Assembly (NCBI RefSeq): GCF_014467055.1
Contig: NZ_CP060696.1
Location: forward strand, 2,232,001-2,296,000
From: Caproicibacterium amylolyticum
Lineage (GTDB): Bacteria; Bacillota; Clostridia; Oscillospirales; Acutalibacteraceae
Direction of reading: 5' to 3'
DNA: 64,000 bases
Shown here: in pieces, positions 59,777 to 64,000 of the stretch
How positions within the stretch are numbered: position 1 is the first letter of the stretch
How the letters are laid out: every line of letters starts with the position of its first letter
Notes under the pieces: generated by a model
Seen by the model: only the letters and a program-made list of their open reading frames with translations
Databases searched by the model: none
Told to the model about the DNA's origin: nothing
Translations under genes and position numbers: made by a program

Positions 59777-60694
59777 TTAGCCTTTAACAGAACCAATCAT
59801 AATACCTTTTACAAAATACTTTTGAAACATTGGGTAAACGAACAGAATCGGCAGTACAACAATGACAGAAACGGTCATACGAATCGAAGTAGCAGTCTGC
59901 TGCGTTGCCAGAGCCGCCATATTTAAGCTGCCTGCACTGCTGGTTTTGACCATCTGTGCAAGCGAGTTTGCCTGATTAATGTAGGTATACAGCAAATACT
60001 GCAGGGAATACAGCTTGGAATCTGTAATGTAAATCAAAGTATCCTGAAAAGAGTTCCATTGTGCAACAGCGGAAAAAATTGCAACGGTTGCCAGAATCGG
60101 TGTGCAGGTTGGCAGCACCACTTTCCAGAACACAGTCAAAATGCCGGCGCCGTCAATTTCTGCGGCTTCCTGCAAAGCCCTTGGCATAGATTCCACATAA
60201 GTCTTCACCAAAATAATGTTGAAAGGCTGCACGATTGCCGGCAAAATATAAACCCAAAATGTATTTGTCAGCTGCAGATTCTTCATGGTAATAAACATCG
60301 GGATCAGGCCGGCATTAAAGTACATGGTAATCACAACAAAGCGATACCAAAGCTTTCTGTGCCACATTTTTTCCTGTGTAAACATAAAGCCTAAAAATGC
60401 GGAAGCCAATACGGTCAGCACCGTGCCGATAACCGTTCTGGCTATCGTGACCAGCGCAGCCAGCGGCAGACCGTTCAGCTGCAGTACATCAATGTAATTC
60501 TGAAAGTGTATGTTCTTTGGCAGAAAATTGACTGCACCGTTTGCACTCAAGTCATTTGCACTGATTGTATTGATAATCAAGTAATAAAACGGATAAGCAC
60601 AGATGAGCATCAGAATCCCGAAAATTATGTAATTTACTATATTAAAAGCAACCGTTCCTTTTTCCACATGCTTTTTCTTTTTAATTGAAGTCAA
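59777..60694 (-). CDS. Sugar ABC transporter permease (LplC/YtcP-like)
   Basis: Second permease of the importer, 305 residues with six helices. The coupling motif EAAEIDGAGILTVFWKVVLPTCTPILAT is the binding-protein-dependent permease signature. A cytoplasmic Lys-rich N-terminus (SIKKKKHVEKGT) and the C-terminal YPMFQKYFVKGIMIGSVKG are typical of the LplC type. It lies 23 nt after the first permease gene. Confidence 0.93.
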   Translation of the reverse strand: MTSIKKKKHVEKGTVAFNIVNYIIFGILMLICAYPFYYLIINTISANDLSANGAVNFLPKNIHFQNYIDVLQLNGLPLAALVTIARTVIGTVLTVLASAFLGFMFTQEKMWHRKLWYRFVVITMYFNAGLIPMFITMKNLQLTNTFWVYILPAIVQPFNIILVKTYVESMPRALQEAAEIDGAGILTVFWKVVLPTCTPILATVAIFSAVAQWNSFQDTLIYITDSKLYSLQYLLYTYINQANSLAQMVKTSSAGSLNMAALATQQTATSIRMTVSVIVVLPILFVYPMFQKYFVKGIMIGSVKG

Positions 60695-60717
60695 GGTTTT
60701 TCTCTCCTTTCCGTTTG

Positions 60718-61665
60718 TCAGACAATCGATGCGCCGCGCGTTTTCTTGGAAACAAAGTTTACAAGAATCAGCAGTGAAACGCTGACAACGCTCTTGAGCA
60801 TGCTGATTGCAGTGGCAAGCGACAAACTGTTTCCGGTCATGCCGATATTGTAAACGTACAAATCAAGCACCTGAATATGGGTCTTGTTGAATGCGTTCTG
60901 GAACACAAAGTATTGATCCATGCCGTTGTTCAAGAAGTTTGCAACAGAAAGCATCAGCAGAACGAAGAAAGTAGGCATCAGCGCCGGAATCGTGATATTG
61001 CGAATCAGCTGTCCGCGGTTAGCACCGTCCACACGTGCCGCTTCATACAAAGACGGGTCGATGCTGGTAATGGAAGCTAAGTACATAATCGCGTTCCAGC
61101 CAAGGCACTTCCAGGTGTTCCAGAACAGCATCCACAGGTAGGTGTGCGAATCGCTGTCCAAAAACTTCATTGGCGCCGCTATGATTCCCGCCTGCTGCAG
61201 GACGGTGTTCACCATGCCGTTATTGGAAAACAGGCTGAATGCTACGGAGTACACCAACACCCAGCTGATGAAGTTCGGCAGCGTAGTCATAGTCTGTACC
61301 AGATTGCGGAACCACTTGCACTTAATTTCATTTAGGAATACCGCGAACAGCAGCGGCAGAATGGAAGTCGCAATGCCCAGCAGGCTCATGGCAAAGGTGT
61401 TCACCATGACCTGCACCAGCTGGCGAACCTGCGTTGGATTGGCAAACAGCGTCTGGAACCATTTGATGCCTACATAGCTGCACTGGTCCAGCCGCAGCGG
61501 CGGTTTGTAATCAAAGAAAGCATAAATCCATCCATGCAGCGGAAAATACGAAAAGAAAAATACCAGTACGAGGAACGGCAGCACGCATAAGAACAATTTT
61601 TTGCTCTCCCAGCTGCTTTTCTTCTTTTTTGTTCCCTGTTTAACGGGGACAGCCCCTTTGACCAT
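60718..61665 (-). CDS. Sugar ABC transporter permease (LplB/YtcP-type)
   Basis: First permease and first gene of the glycan operon, 315 residues. A basic N-terminus precedes helix one (LFLCVLPFLVLVFFFSYFP), PLHGWIYAFFDYKPP is typical of the LplB class, and EAARVDGANRGQLIRNITIPALMP is the coupling loop. The chosen ATG (MVKGAV) follows GGAGGGG; the ATG 21 nt upstream lacks a site. No ATPase gene accompanies it. Confidence 0.93.
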   Translation of the reverse strand: MVKGAVPVKQGTKKKKSSWESKKLFLCVLPFLVLVFFFSYFPLHGWIYAFFDYKPPLRLDQCSYVGIKWFQTLFANPTQVRQLVQVMVNTFAMSLLGIATSILPLLFAVFLNEIKCKWFRNLVQTMTTLPNFISWVLVYSVAFSLFSNNGMVNTVLQQAGIIAAPMKFLDSDSHTYLWMLFWNTWKCLGWNAIMYLASITSIDPSLYEAARVDGANRGQLIRNITIPALMPTFFVLLMLSVANFLNNGMDQYFVFQNAFNKTHIQVLDLYVYNIGMTGNSLSLATAISMLKSVVSVSLLILVNFVSKKTRGASIV

Positions 61666-61691
61666 TTTCGACCCCTCCAAAGACATTTTGC

Positions 61692-61777
61692 TGAAACATT
61701 TATTTCACTTTTTGTTCATGTTTATCATATCATGAGAATAATTTTACGAACACTGCTAAAATTACACCACAACACCA
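61692..61777 (-). promoter_or_regulatory. Control region of the glycan transport operon
   Basis: Minus strand -10 TATGAT (61729-61724) without a good -35, as expected for an AraC-type activated promoter. Upstream, two direct copies of TGGTGT spaced 8 nt apart (61777-61764) could be activator half sites. Downstream, TGAAA-N6-TTTCA (61692-61707) forms a dyad in the leader that could be a repressor roadblock. The rest of 61778-61884 shows no gene. Confidence 0.4.
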
Positions 61778-61884
61778 TATCATTTTTGATGTTTTTAATA
61801 AAACTACACGCATTGTAAAATTTTTGCTGCACCATTTCTCAATTATTTACCTGAACTCACGCCAACTGCCTTTAACACTCCGAA

Positions 61885-61941
61885 AATAAAGAGAACACCG
61901 CCGCAGACTTTTTTTCTATCTGCGGCGGTGCTCTCTTTATT
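61885..61941. terminator. Terminator of hsp20
   Basis: AATAAAGAGA-CACCGCCGCAGA pairs with TCTGCGGCGGTG-TCTCTTTATT. Long stem, one mismatch, A/T flanks on both sides. Confidence 0.9.
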
Positions 61942-61961
61942 CTGGCCGAACAAGCTATTGA

Positions 61962-62390
61962 TTATTGAATTGTAATTTGTTTCGGCAGCGGTTTTGTTTC
62001 TTCATTTTTCGGCATATGCATAGTCAGCACACCGTTTTCGAAGCTGGCGGTAATCTTCTCCGTATTAATACCGGAAATGTCAAATGAACGGCTCAAGCTG
62101 TTCATTCTGCGCTCACGGCGGATGTAGTTACCGGCATTGTCTTTCTGTTCGCTGTCCTCTTTGTGCTGTGCGGTCAGCGTCATGCAGTCATTTTCCACAT
62201 TGACATTGATTTCCTCTTTACTGAAACCGGGCAGTTCTGCTTCCAGCACATATTGATTGCCCTCGTCACGGATATCTGTGCGGCAGGGTGCAAAACTGTT
62301 CTGAGTGGAATTGAAGAAGTCATCATCAAAGTGGTTAAAGAAATCAAACAGGCCAGCATTGCGATGCTCAAACGGGATTAAGTCAAACAT
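61962..62390 (-). CDS. Small heat-shock protein, Hsp20 family
   Basis: ATP-independent holdase chaperone, 142 residues. The alpha-crystallin domain runs from about residue 38 (RTDIRDEGNQYVLEAELPGF) to the ASFENGVLTMHMPK motif (A-x-x-x-n-G-v-L). A Phe/Asp/Asn-rich N-terminal arm (GLFDFFNHFDDDFF) precedes it. Start ATG follows TGGAGG 10 nt upstream. A CIRCE element upstream suggests HrcA control. Confidence 0.95.
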   Translation of the reverse strand: MFDLIPFEHRNAGLFDFFNHFDDDFFNSTQNSFAPCRTDIRDEGNQYVLEAELPGFSKEEINVNVENDCMTLTAQHKEDSEQKDNAGNYIRRERRMNSLSRSFDISGINTEKITASFENGVLTMHMPKNEETKPLPKQITIQ

Positions 62391-62534
62391 GATGAAAACC
62401 TCCATTTTTCTGCCTGCCCTTCTGGGGCAGTACATGTATTTTATTTTGTCTTTCGGGTGCTTCCCTTTGACAATTCTTATATTACCCGTCGACTGTTAAA
62501 AATCATTGCATACTTTATGAACATATTTTAAATA

Positions 62535-62561
62535 TTAGCAGTCTTTATATTAGAGTGCTAA
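62535..62561 (-). promoter_or_regulatory. CIRCE element (HrcA operator), one mismatch
   Basis: TTAGCAGTC-N9-GAGTGCTAA; the consensus is TTAGCACTC-N9-GAGTGCTAA, so one base differs. It lies about 145 nt upstream of the hsp20 start, implying a long leader. Nothing gene-like is seen in the rest of 62391-62753. Confidence 0.82.
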
Positions 62562-62753
62562 TATTCGTCCTTTTTCATTTTTAGCTTTTCTCTATTCCTT
62601 CTTTACTTCTGCGAACTTAATTTATACACTGCCGAAATCCAATTGAAAGCACGTCAGGCCATACTTCCCCTTATATAGTACCAATATGCAGCCCGCATTC
62701 ACCGCTAAACTGCTGAGTCTGCCCATACTCTGCCTATTGTCGCAAGCCACCTT

Positions 62754-63449
62754 TTAATTTTCAACAGCAATATATACATCCATAAAAGAAACACTGTCTT
62801 CTTCATATACTTTTTCAAAACAAGGTAAAACTTCTTTTGTTTGCTTGTGCTGCAGGCCATTTACTTCCATATATCGCATAAGCGTTTTATATGCATTCGG
62901 AATCAAGGAGAACGGTGCGCTAAATGGTTCTTTTACTGTGATAACTGCATACTGCTGCTTTGCTTGCGTAATAATTTCCATATCTGCACAAGTTGTATCA
63001 AAATCCGACGGCAAGATGCATGCCGCTGCATAGCCATGCATATGGTACACATTAATTTGCTCCTGAGATGTAAATGGAAAATCCCATCCGATAATTTCCG
63101 GCTGTTTTATCCCGCAGGAAATTGCCCAATCGTTCACATGCTTTATTGCATCATCTTCAGGCGCTCCGCTGATTACAGCGTACCTGACATATTGCATCGG
63201 CGGTAATTCTTCTACACAAATATTCGTGTATGCATCACTACCCGAATTCATATTTTCCCGTAACAGTTCATCTAAAGAGCAAGAGAATAGTTTGCATAGT
63301 GCAATAGCTGTTTCCATTTCAGGGAAGGCCGAATCTATTTCCCATTTTGATATCGTCTGCCGAGATACCCCCATCTTCTCTGCTAATTTCTCTTGTGTCA
63401 TCCCGTCATGCATTTTTCTGAGGAACTGCAAATTCTGTCCAAAGCTCAT
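62754..63449 (-). CDS. XRE-family HTH regulator with GyrI-like effector domain
   Basis: Two-domain regulator, 231 residues. The N-terminal HTH (about 3-60) reads LRKMHDGMTQEKLAEKMGVSRQTISKWEIDSAFPEMETAIALCKLF. The C-terminal part, from about residue 85 (VEELPPMQYVRYAVISGAPEDDAIKHVNDWA), resembles the GyrI/AraC-effector small-molecule-binding domain. Start ATG with GGAG 10 nt upstream. A 13-bp-arm dyad about 85-115 nt upstream may be its operator. Ligand unknown. Confidence 0.85.
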   Translation of the reverse strand: MSFGQNLQFLRKMHDGMTQEKLAEKMGVSRQTISKWEIDSAFPEMETAIALCKLFSCSLDELLRENMNSGSDAYTNICVEELPPMQYVRYAVISGAPEDDAIKHVNDWAISCGIKQPEIIGWDFPFTSQEQINVYHMHGYAAACILPSDFDTTCADMEIITQAKQQYAVITVKEPFSAPFSLIPNAYKTLMRYMEVNGLQHKQTKEVLPCFEKVYEEDSVSFMDVYIAVEN

Positions 63450-63532
63450 TTCATGATTCTCCTTTGCATTTGATGAACACATTATGACAGATAAAAAACT
63501 ATAAGTACACCAATTTGCATTTTCTCTTTTTA

Positions 63533-63563
63533 CAATGTATGCAACCTGAAGTTGCATACATTG
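63533..63563. promoter_or_regulatory. Perfect 13-bp-arm dyad upstream of the XRE regulator
   Basis: CAATGTATGCAAC-N5-GTTGCATACATTG. It is too far from any stop to be a simple terminator for the regulator and lacks T tracts; an operator is plausible. The remainder of 63450-63712 shows no gene. Confidence 0.5.
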
Positions 63564-63712
63564 CGTGTGTTTATCAATGAGCACAGAATATATAAATAAT
63601 CCGGCTCAGGATTTCGTGTATGGTAAAGATAATACAGAATGCAAATTGCCCTTTGCTGTTATATGTCATACAACCGTGTTCATCACGGACAATCGATTTA
63701 CAAAGTCGAAAC

Positions 63713-64000
63713 TTATTTTTCTAATTCTATAAATAAATACATTGGTATTTTTTTAAGCCAGGCAACTCTTGGCGACTTTTGAACCTGTTCTTTTGTCGGA
63801 ACAGGTTCATTCATGTCAGTTATCTTGAAATTGTTTCCGACAAAAGCCTTCACATAATCCGACAGCGTTCTATGCCTGTAAATAACCGGATCTTTCATTC
63901 CTTTGATTTCTCCAACCCATTTTTCAGGATTGTGGTAATCAGAAATGAGCACTTGAATGCTTCCATTGTTTTTTAGCCACGCGGTTTCTTTCCCCTTGAA
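63713..64000 (-). CDS. SAM-dependent methyltransferase, C-terminal part (partial)
   Basis: The reading frame is open from the right edge to the TAA at 63713, about 95 residues. It begins FKGKETAWLKNNGSIQVLISDYHNPEKW and includes YRHRTLSDYVKAFVGNNFKITDMNEPVP and PMYLFIELEK. This matches the end of class I methyltransferases, where a Y-R/H-R-x-L-S-D-Y segment and an EP motif precede the final strand. The catalytic N-terminal domain is outside the window, so the substrate cannot be judged. Confidence 0.7.
   Translation of the reverse strand, partial: FKGKETAWLKNNGSIQVLISDYHNPEKWVGEIKGMKDPVIYRHRTLSDYVKAFVGNNFKITDMNEPVPTKEQVQKSPRVAWLKKIPMYLFIELEK

Noticed and set aside
1..64000. CRISPR arrays, rRNA or tRNA genes, prophage or intact transposase genes
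   Set aside because: No regularly spaced repeats, no cloverleaf or T-loop signatures, and no integrase, terminase or transposase frames were seen.

Overview
The window reads as chromosomal DNA of a low-to-mid GC Clostridia member, most likely of the Oscillospiraceae/Acutalibacteraceae type. This is inferred from gene content and style: near-consensus sigma-A promoters with 17-nt spacers, strong GGAGG ribosome sites, several TTG starts, a T-box leader on valS, a CIRCE element, Opp and BMP lipoproteins, a Bce-type module, a glycyl-radical enzyme, phosphoketolase, ECF substrate-binding subunits and a YesM/YesN-type sugar locus. I see no rRNA, tRNA, CRISPR array, prophage or intact transposase. 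Coding density is high and all complete genes look intact.

Layout. 1-2.3 kb: deoB and a BMP-family nucleoside-binding lipoprotein (cut by the left edge), a nucleoside import and breakdown unit. 2.7-9.0 kb: oppA, then a 462-nt structured spacer, then oppBCDF. 9.1-9.6 kb: an ECF S component. 9.7-14.3 kb (minus strand): hypE-hypD-proC, the trans-4-hydroxy-L-proline to proline route, behind a consensus promoter. 14.4-21.9 kb: a Bce-type two-component system and its BceAB-like transporter, separated by a phosphoketolase gene (xfp), with a perfect 10-bp-arm dyad before the transporter. 22.0-25.0 kb: a coenzyme A block (coaX and a PanT-like S component facing away from coaBC). 25.0-30.0 kb: DUF1540 protein, sirtuin, a 33-residue membrane peptide gene, a BcrAB-like ABC exporter with nested operator dyads, and prfC. 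30.2-37.1 kb: GNAT, Fur-family regulator, tcdA, HAD phosphatase, T-box-valS-folC.

37.1-51 kb is mixed housekeeping and accessory: an unannotated 57-residue protein, GH1 glycosidase, DedA, DacF-like carboxypeptidase, DUF4430 lipoprotein, M29 and C1B aminopeptidases (fitting the Opp peptide diet), GIY-YIG, Lrp/AsnC, GNAT, FAD amine-oxidase/desaturase-like enzyme, ferredoxin-type aldo/keto reductase, gluQ, corA. 51.0-52.0 kb: a flavodoxin-marR operon with a 24-bp perfect palindrome over its promoter. 52.2-61.7 kb: a glycan locus in which a YesM/YesN-type two-component system converges with an LplB/LplC/solute-binding ABC importer, an SGNH esterase and a GH29 alpha-L-fucosidase, meeting at a 107-nt hairpin. 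61.9-64 kb: CIRCE-linked hsp20, an XRE/GyrI-like regulator and the C-terminal end of a SAM methyltransferase (cut by the right edge).

No wholly new multi-gene defence or mobile system could be supported. The best second-look items are the structured oppA-oppB spacer, two unlisted small-protein genes (26293-26394 and 37144-37317), a degenerate dispersed repeat family, the Bce module split around xfp, the hydroxyproline operon control region, and the hairpin at 55536-55642 with insertion-sequence-like termini at its apex.
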